Of a stretch of 46,297 nucleotides of DNA, positions 8,737 to 15,499 are shown in pieces. A program made the position numbers and the translations under genes. Every line of letters begins with the position of its first letter. Position 1 is the first letter of the stretch. The notes below the pieces were generated by a model. The model did not search any database and was not told the DNA's origin. It was given only the letters and a program-made list of their open reading frames with translations. Origin of the DNA: Alloprevotella sp. OH1205_COT-284 (GTDB taxonomy: Bacteria; Bacteroidota; Bacteroidia; Bacteroidales; Bacteroidaceae); assembly GCF_003859795.1 (NCBI RefSeq), contig NZ_RQYI01000018.1:1-46297 (forward strand), in the 5' to 3' direction.

Positions 8737-9110
8737 TCTTTGTCCTCCTTTCCTTTGTTCGTTCTTTTACGCTCTCTCCTCTTTCGTCTCGGCAGCTCCT
8801 TGTGTCGCAGCAGACGGGGAATGCGTCGTCGGTTGATGAGGTAGCGGGGATGGCTGTGCAGCGCGGAACGCTTCATCAGCCCGTGTTCCCCGTACTTCCT
8901 GTTCAGGGAGAAGGTCTGCCACACCAGAACGGATGCGGCAGTCCCTCCGAAGCCGATACAGATCCATTGATTGACACCCGCCATGTAGAGGATGACAAAC
9001 AGCACGAAAAGGGCGAGCAGCCCTCCTGCGAAGATGAACAGGTATTGGCTTTTGAGTCCCTGAAACTCTACCGAGCGGCCGATTCCCTTGTTGATGGGAT
9101 AGGTCTCCAT
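8733..9110 (-). CDS. traF: Conjugative transposon protein TraF (DUF4133, VirB3-like)
   Basis: 125 residues. It starts METYPINKGIGRSVEFQGLKSQYL, the hallmark of the DUF4133/TraF family, followed by two membrane segments at about 25-70 (FIFAGGLLALFVLFVILYMA and WICIGFGGTAASVLVWQTF) and a very basic tail. It is the small VirB3-like inner-membrane partner of the VirB4 ATPase; in many systems these two genes are adjacent or fused, and here they overlap by 4 bases. traE ends four bases upstream. Confidence 0.9.
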   Translation of the reverse strand: METYPINKGIGRSVEFQGLKSQYLFIFAGGLLALFVLFVILYMAGVNQWICIGFGGTAASVLVWQTFSLNRKYGEHGLMKRSALHSHPRYLINRRRIPRLLRHKELPRRKRRERKRTNKGKEDKE

Positions 9111-9114
9111 AGGC

Positions 9115-9414
9115 TTAGAGGAAGAAACTACGAAGAATGGTGGCTGCCACGATGAGGAAAATACATGCCCCGAACCAGCTTGCGGCGGTCTTCGAGGTGT
9201 CGGGATCGCCGGACGAGAACTTTGAGTAGACCTTTACCCCTCCGATAAGTCCCACGACCGCACCGATGGCATAAATGAGTTTCGTGGCAGGGTCGAAATA
9301 ACTCGTCACCATGTTGGTGGCTTGGTTGATGCCCGACAAGCCGTTGCCTTGGGCAAAGGCAGAGGAAATGGAAAGCAGCAGGACGGCTGCGATTAGAAAA
9401 TGTCTTTTGGTCAT
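9115..9414 (-). CDS. traE: Conjugative transposon protein TraE (DUF4134, VirB2-like)
   Basis: 99 residues. A signal peptide (MTKRHFLIAAVLLLSISSAFAQ) is followed by two hydrophobic helices separated by a short polar loop (KLIYAIGAVVGLIGGVKVYS and WFGACIFLIVAATILRSFFL). The layout is that of a VirB2/pilin-like protein and matches DUF4134. It probably forms the major pilus or channel subunit. A 172-base gap separates it from the traD-like gene upstream, and this gap contains a copy of the recurring leader motif. Confidence 0.88.
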   Translation of the reverse strand: MTKRHFLIAAVLLLSISSAFAQGNGLSGINQATNMVTSYFDPATKLIYAIGAVVGLIGGVKVYSKFSSGDPDTSKTAASWFGACIFLIVAATILRSFFL

Positions 9415-9470
9415 AAATCTTTGTTTTGTGCCGAGAGGATTGGATAGGTCCTCCCGACGGATGAATACTG

Positions 9471-9498
9471 TTGTTACTTTCGGATGTTAGTGGTGGCT
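9471..9498 (-). repeat. Recurring leader motif upstream of traE
   Basis: Minus strand reads GCCACCACTAACATCCGAAA then GTAAC, starting about 85 bases before the traE ATG. It differs from the other copies in standing well upstream of the start codon rather than touching it. Confidence 0.5.
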
Positions 9499-9586
9499 CT
9501 TTTAGGGTCAGCCGTACTCTTTTTCTTTCATTGCCTGTTGTATTAAAGGGTTCATACTATTGGGTCAAGACCGTTCGGAAGAGACG

Positions 9587-10177
9587 TTATGCCTTTTCGC
9601 CGCTGTAAAGTTCCTCGAAACGGGCACGGACGATTTCATCGATCGTGGCCGAGCGTTTCGCGTCGCTTCGGAGCGTTTCCATCAGGTGAGTTCCTTCCAA
9701 TTCTTTCAGCGTATCGCCGGTCCTCTGTCGCTCTGCTTCGGTATGGGCGTGGCGGTGAATGACCGACAAGGCTTCCAGTACCCGTTCAAAATCAATTCCC
9801 GTGGCATATTCGCTTTCTCCCTGTATGGGAAGTTCCTCGTCCTCCTCTTCAAAGGGTGGAGAATCGGAGGACTCATACGTTAAAGGAATCTCATCTATGT
9901 CGGGCTGTTCATCCGGATCTTCCGATGGATCTTGTCCGTTTTCAGGAGCAAAAGTAGAAGCCTTTTTTGCTTCTGCCTCACCTTTTGGATAACTGCGTAC
10001 TTGTGGCTTCGAGTGGCTGAGCTTGAAGCGACTTTTACCGATGATTTCAGCGTCACTGACCGTTTGGCAAGGCTTTTTCTTAATTGCTCTGTTCTTTCTT
10101 TTTCCTCGTTCATACAAGAGAAAAAGCAGCAGCCACAAAAGGTAGAGCAAGAGAAGGACAAGGACTATTCGGAACAT
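9587..10177 (-). CDS. TraD-like conjugative transposon membrane protein
   Basis: 196 residues. One N-terminal membrane segment (about 3-22, RIVLVLLLLYLLWLLLFLLY) precedes a basic stretch, then a long acidic, disordered-looking middle (PEDSDEQPDIDEIPL-like residues 85-120) and a helical C-terminus (ATIDEIVRARFEELY). Position between the ParA-like gene and traE suggests TraD of the CTnDOT scheme, but the symbol is not certain. It overlaps the ParA-like gene by 13 bases. Its codons for PQVRSY contain the 16-bp regulatory sequence seen at three promoters. Confidence 0.7.
   Translation of the reverse strand: MFRIVLVLLLLYLLWLLLFLLYERGKRKNRAIKKKPCQTVSDAEIIGKSRFKLSHSKPQVRSYPKGEAEAKKASTFAPENGQDPSEDPDEQPDIDEIPLTYESSDSPPFEEEDEELPIQGESEYATGIDFERVLEALSVIHRHAHTEAERQRTGDTLKELEGTHLMETLRSDAKRSATIDEIVRARFEELYSGEKA
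9949..10007 (-). promoter_or_regulatory. Candidate internal promoter/operator for traE-traP
   Basis: Minus strand carries GCCACAAGTACGCAGT (10007 to 9992), then 35 bases, then TACTTTTG (9956 to 9949), which fits the Bacteroidetes -7 box TAnnTTTG. The same 16-mer is placed 36 bases from such a box at three other promoters. It lies inside the traD-like gene and points toward traE and later genes. The coding constraint of traD could explain part of the match, so function is an inference. Confidence 0.5.
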
Positions 10178-10902
10178 AGGCGCTGCAGGATTTCGTGAAG
10201 TTCATCGCCCAACCCGTTGCATAGCTGACTCAACTTTCCTCCGTGAGGAGGGAAGAGGGTACATACTCCTCTTTTGCGTTCGGAAAGGAAAGGACGATAC
10301 AAACGGGAGTGGCTCAATGAAGTCTGCATCAGCAAAGCTCCTGTTTCATCGGCAAGGGTGCGACAGCGTTCATCGGCATCCTCGCATTCCCAAGCCTGTA
10401 TCATATTGCGGAGCAGGTAAAGTTCACGGATATTGCCCTTGCCCATCGTCAGTATCTGTTCTCCCAAGATGTCGATGAAATGGCGGACAGCTTCCATATC
10501 CATCGGACTGCCCGTAACGGGAAAGACGACGGCATCCATTGCTGAAAGCAGCTCTACTGTTCCTTCGGTACGCATCAATGGAGGGAGGTCGAAGAGGATG
10601 CAGCGAGGAGGATTGTCCGCACAGTGTCGCTCCACCCTGTTCAGGGCTTCCCGCACCGGAGTACAGATAATCGGATAAGGGGCATAGGCTGTCCGATGTT
10701 TCAGGCGCATCAGCCTTTGAGGATTCAGTTCTTCCGACTCTTGCTGCCGCAGACGGGCAATTGTATAGACGGGATGGTTGCAATCCACGACGACATCGTA
10801 TCCTCTGTGGTAATGCAGAATGCTTGCGGCAAGTACCGTAAGCGAGGTTTTGCCGACACCTCCCTTGAGGGAAGCGATGGCGAGATAGATGGGGTTACTC
10901 AT
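10165..10902 (-). CDS. Second ParA/MinD-type ATPase of the transfer operon
   Basis: 245 residues. It opens with the deviant Walker A motif ASLKGGVGKTSLTVLAAS (about 9-26), and has a Walker A'-like VVVDCNHP and Walker B-like ILFDLPPLM near residue 105, as in ParA/MinD P-loop ATPases. It differs from TraA (12307-13089) and has a Cys/His/Arg-rich tail. Such proteins position DNA or membrane complexes at the cell pole or nucleoid. It ends 13 bases into the traD-like gene and begins 29 bases after the upstream gene. A second ParA in the tra operon is less usual than the single TraA. Confidence 0.82.
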   Translation of the reverse strand: MSNPIYLAIASLKGGVGKTSLTVLAASILHYHRGYDVVVDCNHPVYTIARLRQQESEELNPQRLMRLKHRTAYAPYPIICTPVREALNRVERHCADNPPRCILFDLPPLMRTEGTVELLSAMDAVVFPVTGSPMDMEAVRHFIDILGEQILTMGKGNIRELYLLRNMIQAWECEDADERCRTLADETGALLMQTSLSHSRLYRPFLSERKRGVCTLFPPHGGKLSQLCNGLGDELHEILQRLCSE

Positions 10903-10931
10903 ACTTTCTCTTTGCTTTGAGTGGGTGAATA

Positions 10932-11522
10932 CTATGTCTTGATAAATCGTTTGTAATCGAAGTTACCTGACTGAACCTCTTTCGGAGCTTCTTCGGCAAC
11001 GCGCTCCAGCAGTTCGCGGACACGTTCTCCTGCCGCTTTCTTAATCGCTTGGAACATCGGGGAGTCATGTATCTTATAGATGGTTTCGGCGGCTTTCGCG
11101 GCTTCTTCTATCGGAGCATTCTTACAGGAGAGGACACTGCCCATTTGTTGCAATTCTTCTGCTGTGATGCTTTCCGAAAGGGAGTGGCTTTCACCTTGGA
11201 CTTCCACCAGTACAGATTCCTCTTCTTCGGGAATAGTTGGAGAGGTCGCTTCGGGCACTTCTGTTTCAGGACTCTGTTTTTGTTGTTGAGCTTCTTCAAT
11301 GGGCAATTCAGCTAAAAGGACATTCTCCTCTCGGGAGGATTCCTTTTGGGGGATGCGGATGGTAACAACGACTTTCCCCTTGCCTCGTTCCCTGAAAAAG
11401 AGTTGCAAGTCACGGTAGAGTCTCACGGCACTCCGATAGCGTCCGTACAGGAAGCAGGCGATCTGCACGCTGCCGAGATAGGCTAAGCCTACCGACAGCA
11501 GAATAAAGATGACCTGCTTCAT
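10932..11522 (-). CDS. Hypothetical membrane-anchored tra-operon protein
   Basis: 196 residues. A single N-terminal membrane segment (about 4-28, VIFILLSVGLAYLGSVQIACFL) is followed by a basic patch, an acidic glutamate/glutamine-rich linker (about 60-110) and a helical C-terminal domain ending GNFDYKRFIKT. Domain layout resembles the traD-like neighbour. The start overlaps the preceding DUF3408 gene by 4 bases, supporting it as a real operon member. No firm family assignment; probably one of the TraC/TraD-region proteins. Confidence 0.7.
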   Translation of the reverse strand: MKQVIFILLSVGLAYLGSVQIACFLYGRYRSAVRLYRDLQLFFRERGKGKVVVTIRIPQKESSREENVLLAELPIEEAQQQKQSPETEVPEATSPTIPEEEESVLVEVQGESHSLSESITAEELQQMGSVLSCKNAPIEEAAKAAETIYKIHDSPMFQAIKKAAGERVRELLERVAEEAPKEVQSGNFDYKRFIKT

Positions 11523-11893
11523 CGCTCGAAACGTTTACGGAACTGTTGCTCGAACAAGGCATCTATCTCATCGCGATGGGTGTCAAGATGATGACGGATG
11601 ATGTTGTCGATGTAGGCGGAGAGAGGCAGGCTGTTGCCTGTGATTGTGCCCACGATGCAGGCAATCTCATCCTTGATCTGTTGGGAAACATAGACGGACA
11701 CTCCCTTTTCCATGATATGCCGTTTCAGGAAGGTCTCCTCGTAATCGTTTGTTTCCGGTTTTTGCTTTTCCTTTCCTGTTTCCGAACGCTCTATCAGCGT
11801 GGTGGAATTACGGATAGTCACCTTGGAGGATACACTCTTGTTTTCCATGCGGGCTGTCTGCCCTGCATTCTGTCTTACGTTTTGCTTTTTCAT
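11519..11893 (-). CDS. DUF3408-family protein
   Basis: 124 residues from MKKQNVRQNAG. A longer frame to 11923 exists but would overlap the upstream gene's end by 29 bases, whereas this ATG sits one base after that stop. The C-terminal half (EKGVSVYVSQQIKDEIACIV and LPLSAYIDNIIRHHLDTHRD) is the ribbon-helix-helix-like DUF3408 module found in TraB/TraC-region proteins of conjugative transposons. It likely binds DNA as partner of the ParA protein. It is a paralogue of the next gene upstream. Confidence 0.8.
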   Translation of the reverse strand: MKKQNVRQNAGQTARMENKSVSSKVTIRNSTTLIERSETGKEKQKPETNDYEETFLKRHIMEKGVSVYVSQQIKDEIACIVGTITGNSLPLSAYIDNIIRHHLDTHRDEIDALFEQQFRKRFER

Positions 11894-11894
11894 C

Positions 11895-12323
11895 TTACAA
11901 TAGTTTTTTGAATTTGAGTTCATTTAATCTGTTTATTTCGTCCTTATAGACTTCAAAGTGATGGAGGATGATGTTCTCGACATAGATACCGATGGTCATC
12001 TCCCTGTTTTTCATCGACATGACTATCTCTGCCAGCTTTTCCTGCAATTCTCTGGCGACATAGATGGTCTTACGGTCTTTCAGGTCGTTGCGGTAGATGA
12101 ACAGGGATTCATAGTCTCCCTTCGGTATTCTGCGACGTGCACGGGAAAGAGGTCGTTTCACCTCCTCGGAAAGTTCTCTCTCTTCCTCCTGAGTTTCTTC
12201 GACAGACTCCTTTTCCTCGCAAGAAGCAGAGGGGGAACCCTCTTTCCGTCTCATGGGAATGCCCTGCGAGATCAGCTCCCTGATAGCATCAGGGTTTATT
12301 TTTTCTTTATGCTTCTCTGCCAT
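11895..12323 (-). CDS. traB: DUF3408-family protein (TraB-like)
   Basis: 142 residues. A charged N-terminal half (EEKESVEETQEEERELSEEV) is followed by a DUF3408 domain (FIYRNDLKDRKTIYVARELQ, MTIGIYVENIILHHFEVYKD). The domain resembles a ribbon-helix-helix DNA binder. It overlaps the end of the ParA gene traA by 17 bases, the usual traA-traB arrangement, and may act as the ParB-like partner. The symbol is by position and family. Confidence 0.78.
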   Translation of the reverse strand: MAEKHKEKINPDAIRELISQGIPMRRKEGSPSASCEEKESVEETQEEERELSEEVKRPLSRARRRIPKGDYESLFIYRNDLKDRKTIYVARELQEKLAEIVMSMKNREMTIGIYVENIILHHFEVYKDEINRLNELKFKKLL

Positions 12324-13089
12324 ACGCTTCCGGTTTTACAATGGACAGGATTTCTTCCACAAGTTCTTTCAGACGGCTGCCTCTGAGCAGCGTGCGGGAG
12401 GCGGGAAAGATGGTCGAACGGAAGAGGGTCGTACCCTCATCCATGATCTCCTTTTTGTAGCGGGTCGTGTTGGGGACTGCCGTCTTTAGGATGGGAAGTC
12501 CCAACTCGGCAATGACTTTCTCATACATCGCATAGAGGGGTGTTTTCTCTCTGCCGTCCACCATGTTCCAGAAGAGGAAAATCCCCTTGTTATCCGTATC
12601 CGCATTGTCAGTGACCGCCTGCTTGATAACGGCTGAAAAGCTCAGCGTGCTTTCCAAGGAGATACGGTCGGAAGAGATAGGCGTGAAGATGTAGTCCATC
12701 CCGGCAAGCGTGTCGATGACGCCCCTCGTGTTGATGGTACCCGGCAAATCGAAAAACACGAAATCTGTTTCCGATTCATTGTGTTCCAGATAATCCTGTA
12801 CGACGCCTATGGCTTCGTCCGAGGTCGTACAAAGGATGTTGTAGGTAGGCTTTTGAAGCCGGGAGAATTGGGCGACCGCCAATTCCTGTAGCGAGCTGTT
12901 TGTTTCCAAGCCTTTGGCATCCCGTTTTCTCATCTCGTTGATGCTGAACTGCGGGTAGTCGCAATCCACGACAAGGACATTGTATCCGCAGACATAGTGC
13001 AGATAGCTTGCCGTCAGGACCGTAAAGGTCGTTTTGCCGACGCCTCCCTTCTGGGTGGAGAAGGCGATAAAAACAGGTTTCTTTTTCAT
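12307..13089 (-). CDS. traA: TraA, ParA-type ATPase
   Basis: 260 residues. Deviant Walker A FSTQKGGVGKTTFTVLTAS at about 9-27, VLVVDCDYPQFS at about 39-50, and FVFFDLPGTINTRGVIDTLA near 109-128 mark it as ParA/Soj family. TraA is the first main gene of the Bacteroidetes tra operon and is thought to organise the transfer DNA or machinery in the donor. Its ATG overlaps the stop of a short upstream frame (ATGA). The promoter predicted at 13471-13478 would leave a leader of roughly 375 bases. Confidence 0.9.
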   Translation of the reverse strand: MKKKPVFIAFSTQKGGVGKTTFTVLTASYLHYVCGYNVLVVDCDYPQFSINEMRKRDAKGLETNSSLQELAVAQFSRLQKPTYNILCTTSDEAIGVVQDYLEHNESETDFVFFDLPGTINTRGVIDTLAGMDYIFTPISSDRISLESTLSFSAVIKQAVTDNADTDNKGIFLFWNMVDGREKTPLYAMYEKVIAELGLPILKTAVPNTTRYKKEIMDEGTTLFRSTIFPASRTLLRGSRLKELVEEILSIVKPEAYGREA

Positions 13090-13283
13090 TGTCTTTTAGA
13101 GTTTTGTTCTACATATGCTTCATCACGGGAATCTGCCCGTGTCAGTTGATTCATTCCAATACCGGTCTCCTCATCCGTTCGGATGTCCCGACGTTCGGGG
13201 AACTCTGTTTGTGCAGAGGGATATGTGCCGATGATGACGGCTGTCCCCGCCTGCATAAAAAGTGGAGTTGTCCATCCCTTCAT
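13086..13283 (-). CDS. Short upstream frame coupled to traA
   Basis: 65 codons, starting MKGWTTPLFMQAGTAVIIGT and ending in an ATGA overlap with traA. The overlap and the location in the tra leader suggest it may be translated and couple to traA. No family is recognised, and the C-terminal half is strongly polar (RTDEETG, RADSRDEAYVEQNS). It could equally be a chance frame in a regulatory leader. Confidence 0.4.
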   Translation of the reverse strand: MKGWTTPLFMQAGTAVIIGTYPSAQTEFPERRDIRTDEETGIGMNQLTRADSRDEAYVEQNSKRQ

Positions 13284-13318
13284 TCAGGAATCCTATCGCG
13301 GATTTCCCTCTGCCTGCG

Positions 13319-13447
13319 TCAGGACAATTGTACCGTCGTTCGCAGATACATCCCTTCGATTGCATTGTCGAAGTTCCATACGTATTCGCTGTACATACCC
13401 TCGAAAAGGAACGCATCCCAATCAGGGACTTTTGCGATGGCGGACAT
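13319..13447 (-). CDS. Possible leader peptide of the tra operon
   Basis: 42 codons, starting MSAIAKVPDWDAFLFEGMYS, located about 25 bases after the -7 box of the predicted tra promoter. In CTnDOT-type tetracycline elements a leader peptide controls downstream regulatory genes, so a coding leader here would be in keeping, but only position supports it. No similarity recognised. Confidence 0.28.
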   Translation of the reverse strand: MSAIAKVPDWDAFLFEGMYSEYVWNFDNAIEGMYLRTTVQLS

Positions 13448-13470
13448 CTTCGATTTGCTCTTCGACGGGG

Positions 13471-13555
13471 CAAATATAGATGCCTTCAAAGCTCTTTTCC
13501 CACCCTTTTTGCTAACTGCGTACTTGTGGCTCCGATTTGCGTATTTGTGGCTCCG
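13471..13555 (-). promoter_or_regulatory. tra operon promoter with tandem operator
   Basis: On the minus strand two copies of GCCACAA(G/A)TACGCA lie 21 bases apart (13551-13539 and 13530-13518). The second belongs to the 16-mer GCCACAAGTACGCAGT (13530-13515). Exactly 36 bases later follows TATATTTG (13478-13471), a Bacteroidetes -7 box. The same 16-mer with the same 36-base spacing occurs at 24739-24798 and 35323-35382. This is the likely switch for conjugation genes. A 21-base direct-repeat phase is typical of LytTR regulator sites, but the true binder is unknown. Confidence 0.7.
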
Positions 13556-13587
13556 TAAGAGGTAAGTGATTTAGGCACAAGGCTTAG

Positions 13588-13595
13588 TAACTTTG
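13588..13595 (+). promoter_or_regulatory. Candidate mobilization operon promoter -7 box
   Basis: TAACTTTG fits the TAnnTTTG box and lies about 260 bases before mobA. It is divergent from the tra promoter, on the far side of the tandem operator. No good -33 TTTG box is visible at the expected distance, so the call is weak. Confidence 0.35.
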
Positions 13596-13639
13596 CACCC
13601 AAGCGGTAAACCGAAGTTTTCGAGGCATGAAGCGTTCTT

Positions 13640-13790
13640 TCTTGAGAGATTGGACTTCCGTCCTTTGCGGACGGATTTATTTGCGTCGAAGCAAATAGCA
13701 AGATATGTCCTGCGTTACTCGAAATAAATTCGGTAACTCAGAACTCTTGCTCTTGCAGAGGGCTGAAAAAACTCCGAAGTCGTTTTTTCT
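13640..13790. other. Candidate oriT region with three hairpins
   Basis: Directly upstream of the relaxase operon lie three perfect inverted repeats: CCGTCC/GGACGG (13658-13663, 13669-13674), ATTTGC/GCAAAT (13679-13684, 13691-13696) and AAAAAAC/GTTTTTT (13766-13772, 13782-13788). Transfer origins usually sit beside the mob genes and contain inverted repeats near the nick site. No nick motif is recognised, so the assignment is positional. No convincing gene is seen from 13596 to 13854. Confidence 0.4.
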
Positions 13791-13835
13791 TGGAAGAGAG
13801 AATGCCTTGTCTTGAATGCCGGTGATGCCGTGAAA

Positions 13836-13854
13836 CATTAAAATCCAAAGTAAA
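13836..13854 (+). repeat. Recurring leader motif before mobA
   Basis: ATTAAAATCCAAAGTAAA directly precedes the mobA ATG. It matches the 3' part of the CACCACTAAAATCC(n3)GTAAAA motif. Confidence 0.55.
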
Positions 13855-14268
13855 ATGACAAAGAGACATGTGGGGAGACCCCTTAAAAGAGAGAGAGCAA
13901 GCCATTGCTGTATGGTTCGGTTTACGGACACGGAGTTTGCGCGTTTCCTGACGCTTTATGAACAGTCAGGAGTCCCGAAAAAAGCGCTTTTCATCAAAGC
14001 AAGGGTCTTTGATGAGACTTTCCGGGTGATAAAAGTAGACCGTTCACTGCTCGATTATTACCAAAAACTGACGAATTTGTACGGGCAGTTTCGCAGTGTT
14101 GGAGTGAATTATAACCAAACTGTAGTCGCTTTGAAGAGTAATTTCACCGAGAAAAAAGCCTTCGCCATGCTTGCCCAATTGGAGAAACTAACACTCGAAT
14201 TGGCAGCCATCGGAGGTGAAATCGTACAACTCACCCGTGAATTTCAGGAAAAATGGTCGCAAAGATAA
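13855..14268 (+). CDS. Mobilization accessory protein (MobA/BmgB-like)
   Basis: 137 residues. A basic N-terminus (MTKRHVGRPLKRERAS) leads into a segment MVRFTDTEFARFLTLYEQSG typical of ribbon-helix-helix mobilization proteins, followed by VGVNYNQTVVALKSNF, the conserved helix of MobC-type relaxosome proteins. It should bind oriT and help the relaxase load. It overlaps the relaxase gene by 16 bases. Called mobA or mobB in different elements, so no symbol is given. Confidence 0.85.
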   Translation: MTKRHVGRPLKRERASHCCMVRFTDTEFARFLTLYEQSGVPKKALFIKARVFDETFRVIKVDRSLLDYYQKLTNLYGQFRSVGVNYNQTVVALKSNFTEKKAFAMLAQLEKLTLELAAIGGEIVQLTREFQEKWSQR

Positions 14269-15485
14269 ACTATGGAAGCTCCCTTTACGGCGCGTTGGCG
14301 TACAACGGAGAGAAGGTAAACGAAGGTGTCGCGAAGATTTTGGAGACCAACAAAGTGTTCTCTCCGGCTGATGGAACACACGATATATCCGCCTGTATAC
14401 AGGACTTTATGGCATATATGCCAAGTCATGTCCTTACTAAAAAACCGGTTATACACATCTCCTTGAATCCGCATCCCGATGACACCCTTACCGATGAGCA
14501 GTTCTCTGCCATCGCACGGGAGTATATCGAAAAGATGGGCTACGCTAATCAACCCTTTATCGTTTATAAGCACGAGGACATAGACAGGCATCACCTGCAT
14601 ATTGTCACCTTAGCCGTCGATGAACGGGGAAAGAAGATTAACGACGGGAATAATTTCTATACCAGCACCCGTATTCTCAAAGAACTGGAACAGAAATTCG
14701 GTTTAATTCCTGCACAAATGCGGAAGGAAAAAGAAGCATTTTGGCTGAAAAAAGTCTGCTACGGCGACGGAGAGAATCTTAAAAAACAACTCGCTTCGGT
14801 TATCAAACCGGCAGCGAAGTTCTACCATTGTCCGAGCTTCAAAGAATACCGAGCCTTACTCTCCACCTATAATATATGCGTGGAGGAGGTCAAGGGGGAG
14901 GTAAACGGAAAGACTTATATGGGACTTCTCTACTTTGCCACGGATAACAAGGGGAATAAAGTCGGGAAAGTGTTCAAATCCTCTCTCTTTGGGAAGTCTG
15001 TCGGATATGAAGCCCTGCAAAACAGGTTCAAGGCTTCAAAGGAGAAACTGAAAGAAAAGCATCTTGCTCCCAAGACCAAAGCGGTCGTAGTCGGAGCATT
15101 GAGGCGTTCTGCTACGAAAGAGGATTTTCGGGCGAACCTCCATCGCAAGGGTGTTGATGTACTCTTCCGAGAGAACGAGGAAGGTCGGCTTTACGGCATC
15201 ACCTTCATAGACCACAACAACGGCTGTGTGGTCAATGGCTCACGATTAGGCAAGGAACTTTCAGCAAACGCCGTTGCCGAATGGTTCTCTTGTCCGCATC
15301 CCGAACTGTCTACTCCTATACAGCAGAGTGAGAAAGGCAGTATTCCCCAAACTCAGACTTCGGACGGAGATTCCGTCTTGGGCGGTTTACTTGACCTGCC
15401 CTTGGAGACACACGGAACAGATTGGGAGGAAGAACAGTTCCGCAGACGGATGCAGCGTAAGAAAAGAAAACAACGTAAACTCTAA
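14253..15485 (+). CDS. Relaxase/mobilization nuclease (MOBP-like)
   Basis: 410 residues. The N-terminus MVAKINYGSSLYGALAYNGE is characteristic of relaxases of Bacteroidetes conjugative transposons. The metal-binding histidine motif is HEDIDRHHLHIVTLAVDERG at about residues 107-126. It nicks oriT and leads the transferred strand through the channel. The C-terminal third is basic and less conserved (RRMQRKKRKQRKL at the very end). It overlaps the accessory gene by 16 bases and is followed 14 bases later by the coupling protein, forming a three-gene mobilization operon. Confidence 0.92.
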   Translation: MVAKINYGSSLYGALAYNGEKVNEGVAKILETNKVFSPADGTHDISACIQDFMAYMPSHVLTKKPVIHISLNPHPDDTLTDEQFSAIAREYIEKMGYANQPFIVYKHEDIDRHHLHIVTLAVDERGKKINDGNNFYTSTRILKELEQKFGLIPAQMRKEKEAFWLKKVCYGDGENLKKQLASVIKPAAKFYHCPSFKEYRALLSTYNICVEEVKGEVNGKTYMGLLYFATDNKGNKVGKVFKSSLFGKSVGYEALQNRFKASKEKLKEKHLAPKTKAVVVGALRRSATKEDFRANLHRKGVDVLFRENEEGRLYGITFIDHNNGCVVNGSRLGKELSANAVAEWFSCPHPELSTPIQQSEKGSIPQTQTSDGDSVLGGLLDLPLETHGTDWEEEQFRRRMQRKKRKQRKL

Positions 15486-15499
15486 AAAACAGAAAGATT

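Noticed and set aside
13089-13565. 158-codon plus-strand frame in the tra/mob control region
   Set aside because: It runs through the tandem operator and the tra promoter and has an artefact-like composition with a repeated LWLRFAYLWLRKR tail created by the 21-base repeat.
13677-13931. 84-codon minus-strand frame overlapping mobA start
   Set aside because: It lies opposite the candidate oriT and mobA start and shows no family features.
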